Below are positions 8,701-17,800 of a DNA stretch of 36,078 nt, in pieces. A program made the translations under genes and the position numbers. This DNA comes from Reticulitermes lucifugus (Eukaryota > Arthropoda > Insecta > Blattodea > Rhinotermitidae): positions 1 to 36,078 of the forward strand of contig JAKCWW010005341.1 in the NCBI GenBank assembly GCA_026260175.1. Direction: 5' to 3'. How positions within the stretch are numbered: the stretch's first letter is position 1; each line of letters starts with the position of its first letter. The notes below the pieces were generated by a model that was not told where the DNA came from, made no database searches, and saw only the letters and a list, made by a program, of their open reading frames with translations.

Positions 8701-10647
8701 AGTGATGATGTAACAGTGTTCTTGAATCATGTACACGTTCATTTGGACACTAATTTTAAAGTTTGCACAACATGGTTATTGGAGTAGCAGATGAGTGAAT
8801 TCCTGAAGCTGTGTATTTGATTTGTGTGAACAGTGGATCTGCAGAGAGAATGAAGAGCAAATGCAACTGACACAAAGAATTTTGTCATCAGTGACCGAAG
8901 CACAGCAACAGACCCATATAGGAGGTTCCTCTACAGCCTAACGACCCACATATGGGTCGCAGGGTGCTGGGTTCAATTCCCAAATGACGCAGCATATGCA
9001 TTGGCCAATTATGGCCATTTTGTACAGACCTATTGGGATTCTTTCTGTGGGTTTTGCTTATTTTTTAATAAAAGTTTGCATGAAAAAATTTAAAAAAATT
9101 AAATCCTGTAATTTAAATCCAGAATTTGCTGACTGCACTGGGAATTTAATTCTGGCCCTGCATGTATTTAGACTAAGTTCATTTATGGTCCACCATTTGG
9201 CATCATCTCTCATTTATAAATGCTAGGCACTGGTCATGATTGCATACAGTAAAACTGCATATGTCAGAAATACATCCCTAATGATATTCCTGTTTGATTC
9301 CATATTAGTGGTTTATCTTTTGGAATGATATTAAAATTGTGAATGTAAAAAAGAAGGCTTTTAACTGAGGGATATGTGGACATAACACATGCATGTCGGC
9401 CCTAATAATAATAGTTGATCATGGTATGTAATTTTATAATAGTAATACCAATGTATGAACTTCTAAAGTTTAAATGATTGCTGTAACATATATAAGCACT
9501 GTTGAATTCTAAGAATCCGACTGCGCAAGAGATTAGGACTTAGGACGCAGAGCATAGAGCACTGAACTGGTTAACTGCATTATAGAAGAATGTGGGGCCT
9601 GTGATTTTAGTGTCATTTGCCTTGCAAGAACTGCTAAATTCATTGTAAAGTAACGGGATTTGTTACTGACGCTGGTCTTGTAATTATTTATCTTATACCT
9701 TGCTTTTGAACTCATTCTTTTCCCTATTAATATTTGTTAAATTGTTTTTCTCTTTTTTTCAGGATATAGTCAATGAACATCAAGTTCATACTGAGGAGCA
9801 TCCGTATTCCTGTGATGTGTGTAATAAATCGTACACTCATCACAGTAGTCTGAAGAGACATAAAAGGATACATGCAGGGCCATTACCATTTTCTTGTGAT
9901 GTGTGTAATAAGTGTTTTGCTGTTCAGAGTAATCTGAAGGCTCATCAGCGTATACATACTGGGGAGCGTCCATGTACCTGTAATGTGTGCAGTAAGTCAT
10001 TCCCTGATGTGAGCAATCTGAATAAACATAAACGCATACATACTGGGGTGCTACCGTTTTGTTGCGGTGTGTGTAATAAGTTATTCGCTTTTCAGCACAA
10101 ACTTAACTCACATGAACGCATACATACAGGGGAGCGTCCATATACTTGTGGCGTGTGCAGTAAGTCTTTCAGAGAGCTGATTGCCCTGAAGAGACATCAT
10201 CGCATACATAGTGGAGAGCGTCCATATTTCTGTGATTTGTGCAATAAGTCATTCAGCCTGCAGAGTACTCTGAAGACACATCAGCGATTACATAATGGTG
10301 ATCTACCATTTTTGTGCGATGTGTGTAATAAATCATTCACTGCTCAGAGTATTCTGAAAAAACATAAACGCACACATAGTGGTGAGCGCCCATATTCCTG
10401 TGACATATGTAATAAATCATTCAGTGAGCAGAGTAGTCTGAAGAGGCATCAGCAGTTACATAGTGGAGATGTACCATTTTCTTGTAATGTATGTAATAAA
10501 TCATTTGCTGAACATAGCAATCTGAAGAAACATCAACGTACACACAGTGGTGAGCGCCCATATTCCTGTTATGTGTGTAGTAAGTCATTTGCTGATCAGA
10601 GCAATCTGAAGAGGCATGAACGCATACATACTAGGGAGTGTCCATAA
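2591..10647 (+). CDS. C2H2 zinc-finger protein gene (four recognised exons, 5' end missing)
   Basis: Four exons join in phase 0 (41, 42, 49 and 294 codons) to give at least 426 residues ending at TAA. The N-terminal part, from three short exons, is acidic and holds repeated D-V-x-K-A/V-E motifs. The C-terminal part is one exon with ten canonical C-X2-C-X12-H-X3-H fingers joined by TGERPY-type linkers. The product should be a nuclear DNA-binding regulator; no target can be inferred. The three small-exon donors are alike (GAG or AAG followed by GTGAG). Acidic exons plus a single finger exon resemble an expanded ZNF class in cockroaches and termites, which is a recollection I could not check. 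The initiator exon is not recognised and may lie left of the window. No orthologue name is justified. Confidence 0.8.
2754..2795 (+). repeat. (TG)n/(CG)n simple repeat
   Basis: Alternating purine-pyrimidine tract (GTGTGTGT, then GCGCGCGTGC, then GTGCGTG) just inside the intron. Such tracts are length-variable and can adopt Z-DNA. Confidence 0.85.
2848..2939 (+). mobile_element. LINE 3'-end fragment
   Basis: The + frame reads EALDRTQWRTCLGRGYGPVV and continues RQTIERMNE, then passes into GAATGAATGAA. A tryptophan-containing terminal peptide followed by an ATGAATGA-type tail is how several insect LINE reverse-transcriptase ORFs end. Only the last 30 codons or so remain. Family assignment is from memory. 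Confidence 0.45.
3244..3369 (+). CDS. Zinc-finger gene, acidic exon B (duplicate of exon A)
   Basis: This 42-codon exon lies between AATTTTACAG and AAG|GTGAGC, phase 0 at both ends. It encodes PDIDRVKAERDADDLGEEDS and onward. It matches exon A at D-x-x-K-A-E-x-D-x-D, E-x-D-S-I, T-x-x-V-Y and P. The nucleotides around CAAAGCAGAAA, GATG and GATTCCAT are shared too. Similar sequence, length, phase and donor sequence point to tandem exon duplication. Alternative use of the two exons is possible but not shown by the sequence. Confidence 0.68.
3863..4215. repeat. Inverted-repeat element, family P (copy 1)
   Basis: The left arm (3863-3945) and right arm (4132-4215) are inverted copies of about 83 bases with roughly 85% identity. 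Each starts near ATTGAGAACTAATGGGTTTC when read inward. The outer arm sequence TTGAGAAC followed by GGACTTTGTCCAT recurs in the palindrome at 23086-23234. The sequence right of the arm (ATACCATTGTCAGAACCTTTTAGAAT) also recurs there, so the true element probably extends to about 4245. A hammerhead-like module (3933-3965, minus) lies at the inner edge of the left arm. Confidence 0.65.
3933..3965 (-). ncRNA. Hammerhead-like module 2
   Basis: The minus strand reads CCTGAGGA, C, GGAA, a 10-base loop, TTCC, GAAACGTCG. The CTGANGA and GAAAC cores are intact around a GGAA/TTCC stem. One extra unpaired base sits between CTGAGGA and the stem, as in several other copies. Confidence 0.35.
4703..4922 (-). 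mobile_element. MITE family M (copy 1)
   Basis: This stretch is the reverse complement of 24631-24839 across nearly its full length. Shared landmarks include the central block AATTTAAGCCCTCTCATTTTC on one strand and GGCTGGCTGC. The terminus after TA (4701-4702) reads CACCAAGCCCTTGTGTTACA. The other end (ACAAGTGGGGCAC) is slightly deleted. There is no coding capacity. It is a non-autonomous DNA transposon, probably of the TA-inserting Tc1/mariner/pogo superfamily. Confidence 0.7.
6461..6624. repeat. 164-bp imperfect hairpin
   Basis: CTCTTCTAGGGTGTTACACA at the left is the imperfect reverse complement of the right end (TGCATAACAACCTGGAAGAG). Pairing resumes inside through CCTGTTGGT opposite ACCAATAGG. 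A smaller hairpin lies just outside (AGCCAAACATC opposite GATGTTGGCT, 6429-6462). It is probably a foldback or MITE copy; no TSD was identified. Confidence 0.5.
6956..7102 (+). CDS. Zinc-finger gene, acidic exon C
   Basis: This 49-codon exon lies between GTTTTTACAG and GAG|GTGAGT, phase 0 at both ends. It encodes NCTHFLEAAPGLCSDTSLTP, then an acidic run with VDVKVEVSGIKEEEDP. The V-K-V-E core followed by E/D-rich sequence resembles exons A and B more loosely. It has the expected phase and donor to join the finger exon. Confidence 0.65.
7186..7690 (+). mobile_element. Internally deleted mariner-type transposon remnant
   Basis: Three collinear pieces of a mariner transposase can be read across frames. 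The first is WSGRPTASRNDESVAEVH (about 7277-7330), the conserved SGRP-SRNDE region after the helix-turn-helix. The second is SPHLSPCDF (about 7421-7450), a decayed PYSPDLAPCDF motif. The third is IEEIQQKATACLTAIAKEDF (about 7504-7563), followed by KKCVYAE and FEGDW. The block between the first two, normally about 150 residues with catalytic aspartates, is missing. Intact mariner transposases have about 345 residues; here frames are broken and stops present. Terminal repeats were not found. Confidence 0.75.
8281..8790 (+). mobile_element. Possible Tigger/pogo-like 5' remnant
   Basis: The left edge (ATCAGACCTTAATATAGCAC) resembles the C- and A-rich ends of pogo/Tigger transposons. About 250 bases later a frame reads KDKQAIKEYKDESDASLMS, recalling the K-x-K-x-x-I-I-K-E-x-E-x-G start of the CENP-B/Tigger DNA-binding domain. 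The frame dies soon after. No 3' end or TSD is seen. Confidence 0.35.
8935..9010 (+). repeat. Possible SINE fragment with a B-box-like motif
   Basis: GGGTGCTGGGTTCAATTCCC resembles the T-arm/B box of tRNA-derived SINEs, which fit GGTTCRANYCC. A convincing A box is absent upstream, so it may be a degraded copy. Confidence 0.3.
9763..10647 (+). CDS. Zinc-finger gene, terminal exon with ten C2H2 fingers
   Basis: The exon follows a long pyrimidine tract and CAG and runs 294 codons to TAA. It starts with EHQVHTEEHP, the tail of a lost finger, then ten complete C-X2-C-X12-H-X3-H fingers. Linkers alternate between GERPY/GERPC and xG(P/V/D)(L/V)PF types, except that fingers 5 and 6 are both preceded by GERPY. 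The array therefore grew largely by two-finger units. Recognition-helix residues differ among fingers (for example THHSSLKR, AVQSNLKA, RELIALKR), so a composite DNA site is expected. The reading frame ends in HTRECP-stop, with the last linker already degenerate. Confidence 0.9.
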   Translation, partial: DIVNEHQVHTEEHPYSCDVCNKSYTHHSSLKRHKRIHAGPLPFSCDVCNKCFAVQSNLKAHQRIHTGERPCTCNVCSKSFPDVSNLNKHKRIHTGVLPFCCGVCNKLFAFQHKLNSHERIHTGERPYTCGVCSKSFRELIALKRHHRIHSGERPYFCDLCNKSFSLQSTLKTHQRLHNGDLPFLCDVCNKSFTAQSILKKHKRTHSGERPYSCDICNKSFSEQSSLKRHQQLHSGDVPFSCNVCNKSFAEHSNLKKHQRTHSGERPYSCYVCSKSFADQSNLKRHERIHTRECP

Positions 10648-10871
10648 ACCTGTAGTATGTCATTCACTTGGCATAATTCTTTGAAGGGACCTCCACACAA
10701 GCACAGTGAGGAGCTGCTATTTTCCTTCGTTATGTTTAATGAATTATTCCTTGCTCAATATTCTGAAGAGACATCAATGTGTGCATAGTGGTAAACATCC
10801 ATACACCTGCATTGTATGTGATGAAACATTTAGTGACCAAAGTGATCTGTAGGTACATGATGACATACACA
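10648..10871 (+). pseudogene. Three fossil zinc fingers beyond the stop codon
   Basis: After TAA the same frame reads TCSMSFTWHNSL and then KHSEELLFSFVMFNELFLAQ, degenerate fingers that have lost cysteines. A frameshift near 10758 moves the match to ILKRHQCVHSGKHPYTC and then VCDETFSDQSDL-stop-VHDDIH (10801-10869). The stop at 10645 fits a change of a conserved linker TAT (Tyr) to TAA. The next finger has lost about nine bases between its cysteines. The ancestral protein probably had thirteen or more fingers. Confidence 0.8.
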
Positions 10872-10896
10872 AAGTTTTTGAAGGACCTCTGAACTT

Positions 10897-10902
10897 AATA
10901 AA
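10897..10902 (+). terminator. Candidate polyadenylation signal of the zinc-finger gene
   Basis: AATAAA lies about 250 bases after the stop codon. A second AATAAA is at 11149-11154. Either could serve; transcript 3' ends would decide. Confidence 0.45.
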
Positions 10903-13900
10903 AATGAATTATACCAAAAGGGAAAAAGTATGGATTTTCATTGCTAATTTATTTCCTGTAACATTGATTTCCTTTGGAAGGCAGTAAAATTAGAGCTGGT
11001 GGCAGAGTGTAGTCTGAAATTCATGCAGGTTGGAAAAAGGAAGGCAAGATGGAAGTTCACAACACTGGTACAGTGTAATTAATTCTTATTATACATAGTT
11101 CTGTGCATCAGTATGAAGTAGACTGTTACGTCTCACTAAACATAAATGAATAAAGGAAATTACAAGTTGTGTGACTTTGCCTCTTCTATGCGTCCCTGTA
11201 AATTTGTGTGTACTTTCCTCTCAATTTCTACCAAGTTCAGCTGCATTTTTTAATTGTCCTCTGTAAAACAAATATGCGTTTGTAATTGTTTCATCCAGAA
11301 CAGAGTTCTTGGCAGTGGTTGTTTACACTTGGCTGAACAGTATGCTAGTTTGCACTGCTTCAGTACATTTGATGCAAGTAGGAATCACCTCAGATGTTTG
11401 AATCCTCTTGCAGCAATTGAGTCACATTTCTTCCCTTTAGAAGAACAATCTCGCACTGTTATCAGTTAATACAGATGCCCCAAAGCATGCAAGTCTGCAG
11501 GATGTCATGGTGTCAATGGTTGATAAGTAAGGCAGATGCAAGAACAGACCAGACTGTATGCCAGGGCTGATCGACCCTCAGCTCGCATGAAAAATGTTGC
11601 CTGCGAGTGGAGACATTCAGCATGGGAAAACGTCTTTTAACCCTTTACCTGGCAAAACAATTTTGAAAACTTACGAGCTGTTTATTTAGAAAGACATGAA
11701 TTACATTACTAAATCACTTTGTAAAAATGTGCTAAAAATAATGAAACCCTAGCCAAGGTCATGAGTTGCATCTTTTATACATTTTTCGTTTATTTTCAGT
11801 ATATATATGATGTAGAGAGACATGCAGGTAAAATTATACATATAATTATACTTCTTCATTCTGTGTGATGAATTTAATGTTGCCTGCATGGAGACCAAAT
11901 TTTGCCAAAGTTGCCCACACCACACAAAAGGTTGAGTACACCTGCTGTATGCTGTGGCACATTGTTGACCAAGTTGATGCCCATATAAGAATGTTTCCAC
12001 ATCAGGAGTCTTAATGTGGCACAAATAAGATCAAAAAATGTCATTTGTGCTCTAAATGAAATGTGAGTAGAATGTAAGAAGTGTGGCTGGAAATGTATGA
12101 ACCTGAAATGTATCACTGGCTGATTGAAAAAGGACATCTGATAACCATAACCTGATACTTGTGTATGATTTCTACTTACACATTGGCTGTAATTTCAACT
12201 GTAGTTTTTGTCGTCTCAGTTCTCATGCTTGTAAGAAGTGAGTTTTCACAAAGAAATTAAATCTCATTTAAGTGACAGTCTACTGTAGTGGCTGAGAAAA
12301 CGTTGCATTTAATGAAGCTGAGCAGTTTCACAAATAGTTGCAGGGAAGATAAAATGTGGCCAGAGAAAACTCCTTTGTTAATATACTGTCATTTGACTGC
12401 TGGGAGAACCTTCCACTTCCAAAGTTCCTTCAGATGATGCTTGCTGTTGATGGCAAAGATTTTTCATGTGATGCATTTTGTTGCTGCTAGGCAAATTTTC
12501 TCCAGATGATGCATTCTGTTGACGCCAGACATAGATATATCATTTTTGCACTGCCTCGGCAAAGACTGGTATGCCACATTTTTATATTTATATGTAGCTA
12601 CTGCAAAGAGAACATTGAGTGAGGCTGTCGTGTTTCTTTACCATTATGTTAATGTCATTGACAGAAGTGTGATGTTGCACTACATTTCCTGAGGCAGCTG
12701 CCATTGACAGAAAAAGATATGATGCACTCTCTTTAAATCAGAGCCATCCACATTTTTCCTGTAGTGGCCCCCACGTGGTCAGTAATCCAAATGTGTGCAG
12801 GCTGCACGAACTTTTATTGATAAAAGTGGTGATGTGTAGCCTGTTGTTTATTCATGTATATGAATTTTCGTAACAGTAGTACAAGGTTCCACCAAAAAAT
12901 ATTTTGATCCAGTGGTAGGTGGTTAGGCTCTAGTGGTTTCTTGTGTAACATTTGTTGCTAAAAATCGCAGGTTGGCCCTACGTCCTTTAGAAGGTGGGCC
13001 AATTCTGAACATAATGCTGCATTTTGTTGAGCCAGGATGCTTTATGCTGCCTTTAAATACTCGTACATCTTTTTTGGGGTTAAAAGTGTGTGTGTGTGGT
13101 CGAGTTCTGTATAGCATTTGCTTTTCTGAAGGCATATTGCCAGTGAATATGTGACCAGTATGAAAAGTACCAATGCATACTGGCTGTAGAAGAGGGCTGT
13201 TATAGGGTTCGCCAAATTCTGCCGAGACAAGCGTGGGTGGAAGTGTAACGGGGGTCGGGGTAGCGACGACGCTAGTAGAGGTCGTAAGAACTTTCTGCGT
13301 ACTACGAGACGTCACTGAAAGCTAGGATCTGAGTACTTGTAGACAAGTCTGTATGCGACTGGGGCATCGGAAACGGTGTTTGTCACATGGTCAGTCTGCC
13401 TCAAGTTTCGACAACGGTAACTTCGTTAAACGTATTACATGCATCTCCTAGCTTCATGCATGTGTACTTGGAATTGGCAGCAGCGCATTGTAGCCGGCCA
13501 ATGCACAGACTCGCCCTAAAACGCTACGCTACCACGTGAACATGATGTAAGGAAACTACTAAGTAACGCGAATGGCACCGTGGCTAGAAGCAAAATGACT
13601 GATGTAGAAGCCGTGGTGATGGAAGAGCGACATACCGAGCGGTGGGGACCACAGATGATTGCTGTCTCTGCGTCGCGGCAGAATTGTGTGGCTAAGGTTG
13701 TACCACCGATCATCTAGTCTGGAAGCAAATATAGAGAAGAGCGCTGGAAGGGAAAGTGTAATGGAGAAATGTGGTATTGGGGGGGCCATCGATCCATTGG
13801 ACTTCTTGCCGTGGCTTCGGTGTACTGATCACAATTAAATTTCCATATCGTCTGACGAACTACTGTGAACCACAATATTGACTTACGAACATGCCCTACC

Positions 13901-14838
13901 GAGTTCCCACTCCGTGGACGTTGATTAGTTAGACATGTTACTTGCAGTATAAATACGGAACAACTCGAAAATGTATTAATGGTTTTAACGCGTATTTTGC
14001 CTGTCTCAGTCACGTGTAAATAAGTTCACTGGGACTGTAGAGTAAAATGACGACTAAGTCAGATATCGTACAACATCCAACGCATTACCTTCCAGGGCTG
14101 GCCGTAATGCACAATGTACGCACAATTTATGTTCTATCATGTTACAACATTAAGGGCCGACCTTCCTTGTGTCAGGAAGTGGTTTAAGTAACAGTTATTT
14201 GTCCTAATGGTGAATTGTAGGTAACACAAAATTTGTCACTTTCGAAGTACATTACTTCGATCCAAACACGTTAATTCATCGGGAACTCGCCTGGTCTGCT
14301 CTTATGCAATTTATTGGCGTTCTTCCAACTACAAAAGGTTGCATAGTGTCAAACAGCATGGTAAGATTATCATGAATGATAAGTAGATACGGATTTGGAA
14401 GGGGGAGACTTAGCTATTCTTATTTTGTCTATAGGGATGAGTTGCACATATATCGGCGCAGGAAACGCTGTGCTTTTCTTGCGTGCGTAAATTAAATTGT
14501 ATTTACGCAACTACCATGAAAACTTAATTTGTTATGTGACATTTTTGCAGCACAGAGTTAAGATTTACTGGTGTAATTGTGCCCTTCTTACAACGTCTGA
14601 TCCATGCTAGTATCACGGCAGCGATCAAACATTTTAATCGGCAAGTCCGCATCGTTCTATCTGCTGTCTGCCTGTAAATAGATAATCCGCGGTTCGAACC
14701 CTGTAACCCCGTAGCTGTTATCCGTGATTGCCAATGATGTCACTGATGTAGAAGTTTTTTCTCAATGTTGGATATTGTACTGTCAAGTCGAAAGTATTTT
14801 GTAAATTGCAGGACTTAATTCAACTGCGAAGCGTAGAT
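10903..14838. other. Intergenic region between the two genes
   Basis: No gene is recognisable over this 3.9 kb. The longest frame (12923-13315, minus, 130 codons) matches nothing I know and has no gene-like context. From about 13.2 kb rightward CpG dinucleotides become more frequent, consistent with an approach to the VPS26C promoter. A B-box-like GGTTCGAACCC occurs near 14693 without an A box. Confidence 0.5.
13180..14838 (+). promoter_or_regulatory. Probable CpG-enriched promoter region of VPS26C
   Basis: CpG dinucleotides are visibly denser here than in neighbouring sequence (for example GGGGTCGGGGTAGCGACGACG near 13250). No TATA box or defined start site can be assigned. This fits a broadly expressed housekeeping gene but is weak evidence. 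Confidence 0.3.
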
Positions 14839-14895
14839 ATGGCGATAAATCTAGATATAAGAGTCAAGAAGGCCAACAAAGTGTATCATGAAGGG
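14839..14895 (+). CDS. VPS26C: VPS26C exon 1 (residues 1-19)
   Basis: The exon encodes MAINLDIRVKKANKVYHEG and ends GGG|GTACGT, phase 0. The LDI-(R/K)-(V/I)-K-(K/R)-ANKVYH start is conserved with vertebrate VPS26C, which fixes the initiator ATG. Any 5' untranslated exon upstream could not be defined. Confidence 0.93.
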
Positions 14896-17800
14896 GTACG
14901 TCGGTTGTGAAGTCAGTATTGGTTAGGTTATTTGTTTGGCGGAAACTCGTTTTGGGTAATGGGTGAGCGTACGACCTGAGGTTATGAAGAGGGAAGTTTC
15001 GAAAACTTTATTCTACATTATTATCTTTGATAGGTTACACGAGATGAGGTGATAGGAGAGCATTTTTTAAAATAAAGTGGCGTGTAGAACAATGAATCCC
15101 GGAAGTAAAAAAGATGTACAGTGAATTTTATGATTGAGGTTAATTTTGGCGTGCAAACAGAATAGGGGAACCACCCAAATGCAGTGTCAATGTGTAATTT
15201 TATATTTGTAACAGTGTATCTCCAACATGTTTTGATCTTTCGTAGATCATGAGGAAGACCATACATCAGTCAAATATAAAACATGAAGGACAGTAACATT
15301 TCTAAAATTGTAGTAGTATACTGTAGTAAGTCTTGGTGTCTTGAACAGCCTACAGAAGTTTAAAATGTGGAGCGTAGATGATCCCATATAAAGCAGATTT
15401 AACCATATTGTGACATGGAACTTTGATTATTCAGTATCTTGGAAATAGCTTGTGTATGGAAGGATGGTGGGCATTTAGTTGGTTATAATAAGACTGTTTA
15501 TCAAATAATGCACGGAATGAATAACAGATATAATAACAATAGGGGGTGCATTTGTATCTCTTGTAGTCCTTAAGTGCTTACCATTCTTCATTTATCAGCA
15601 CATTGAAACATTTGTTTCTCAAGAGAAGGAATTCCTGTTATTGAAAACAATTGTGATCGAAATACATACCCTCATTTTGTGGTGTTTTCACGTCTGATTT
15701 ACTGGAAACCATAATGCATGTAGCTTGGTGTTACTGTAAAACTGCATGTGGAATTGTTCAAGTGTAGTCCTATACTCTTTGATGTGGGGGGTTTTTCCTG
15801 CTGTTTATGATGTGAGATACAGAAATAGGGAGTTACTTCACCACATTTGGATCTAGGCAGTCTACCATGCAAACCACAGAAGCAGGCAAAGAAATATTGC
15901 TTCTCTTATGCTGTTTGTAGTTATGTTTATATTACATCAGTCATTGATATGACCAATTGGCACTGTGTGAACCATCCAAGTTAGATGGTGTAGCTGGGTG
16001 GGAGAAGACGAAAAATCATTTCTGCATTGAAGCAGAATTGCTGAAACTTGCTTCATTGTTTTGCGGTTAGGAGTTTGCATTTATGGTTATATTACTAGAA
16101 ATTAGTGTGTGTTTGTGATTTTGATTTGTTGTGTATGTTCTAATATTTTTACATTTGTTTCAGGAGAAAATAACAGGCGTTATTTTGGTACAGTCTGGCT
16201 CTGACATAAAACATGATGGAATTTCTTTAACCATGGAAGGCACTGTTAACTTACAGTTAAGTGCTAAAAATGTAGGGATATTTGAAGCTTTTTATAACTC
16301 AGTTAAGGTATGTTTTTTTTTTCCAATTTTAATTAAATTATATTGCACATTGTTATAAATTATTGGTTTTGTTACTCTGATTGAATGACAAAGTAGTCTT
16401 TAGGCTGAATAGCATACTGTCGAGGTAGGTTGGTCCTTGTCCTGACAGGGTGATGCAAAGGGGGCTCTCAAGTCTTCCTTTTTGGCATAATGGGTTTACG
16501 TAATACCATCGTACATCATCTGTAACGTACTGTGACCCGTTAATTTTGTACTGTCATCTGTCCCCCTTTAAATGCTGAATGCTTGCTACATATTTTGATA
16601 GTCACCCTATTGTCCCTATCTGTGGGCTTGCCACATATGTTTGTATCTGTCTCCTCTTCTTCTGGAGTTATGTACTTAGACGTAAGGTCCTGTATTGTTT
16701 TAAAATTGTCTCACCAACAGGGATTTTTGTTTCTCTGTGATACTCTGTGGGTTTTGGTGTAACTTCCAACCTGTGTGTCCTCTGCAGGGAACTCAGAAAT
16801 GAAGGCTGAGTGAACCCTTCACACTGTTTCTGTATGCAAGTCTAGGTTCGGAGCATGAGCTGTAAGTCACGTACAGTAATTGGCGCCAAGATGATGCAGA
16901 CAATCTGATGGTCATGCAGCTGTTACTTTGGCTGTGCCATTCTGACATGTTAGCGTTGACTGGGGCCGTGATGTAGTTAGCCCATGTACATCTGCACAGT
17001 TCAGCATAGCAAGCCATAGGCTGTTCTTCACGTGGTAGTGGCCTGAAGTTGCAGTGTGTCTATGTTGTAAGGTTTGCTTAGGTTTGTAATTTTTTGTTGT
17101 GTACTAGTCACTCCTGTGATGTATTTCCTAAGTTTGGGTTGTGGTGGATGTCACCACGCTGGCACAGATTCTGATGTCTATTTATTCTTACCCCACTTGT
17201 TGCCAGCTCATGCTGGAAGTTCTGGAAGAGGGACCATGCATCAGGGGAGCATATATTTTCCAAAACTCAAGGAGCTGCATCAAAAATTTAGGCCTCAGAA
17301 GAAAATTTTGTGCTAAGGACCCTCAAATATTAGGTGCGACCACCCAAAATTCAGTTACCCGGGCAACCTGGCATCCTGGGTTTGTGCACCCCTGCCATAC
17401 ATTATTGTTTTTTTTTGCACTGATCTTCCTCTGAACCAGATATGAGCAAATGAGGAAAGGTAACTGCATGTGTAGCAACACATAGGCTTATTGGTAAATA
17501 CCATGAGTCCTTATAATGCAGCACAAAGATATAGAAAGACCTAAGCTGATTTTACATCCGATGAGCACTCGGCCTGATAGGAAGACCCGTGAAGGATGGT
17601 TTCATGATCTGTGCTGGATCCTTTCTGGGTGAAATGAATGGATCAACAGAGCAAGGCACTTGTTAACCAGAAGCCAATGGGTTTTATATCTCATGGTGGT
17701 TTAGGAACTCCTATCAACTCAGCTAGGGACATAATCTGTATGGTGGTTCAGAAGTCCTGTTACCCCACCATTTCAGTATTATGTGGTGTCATGTGGTGCT

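Larger units (their letters stand above)
7103..9762 (+). other. Zinc-finger gene intron C-D
   Basis: The intron carries a mariner remnant (about 7186-7690), a possible Tigger 5' remnant (8281-8790) and a SINE-like fragment (8935-9010). The stretch 7700-8280 has a 103-codon open frame without recognisable similarity. From 9060 to 9762 I see only AT-rich sequence. The intron ends with a strong pyrimidine tract, TTTTTCTCTTTTTTTCAG. Confidence 0.5.

Noticed and set aside
12923-13315. 130-codon minus-strand open frame
   Set aside because: No recognisable motif, no splice or gene context, and it overlaps ordinary repeat-like sequence.
14640-14720. Possible tRNA gene or SINE at GGTTCGAACCC
   Set aside because: Only a B-box-like motif is present. 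No A box, acceptor stem or cloverleaf could be formed.
17141-17434. 97-codon + frame in VPS26C intron 2
   Set aside because: It felt repeat-like but I could not name an element, and there is no splice support.
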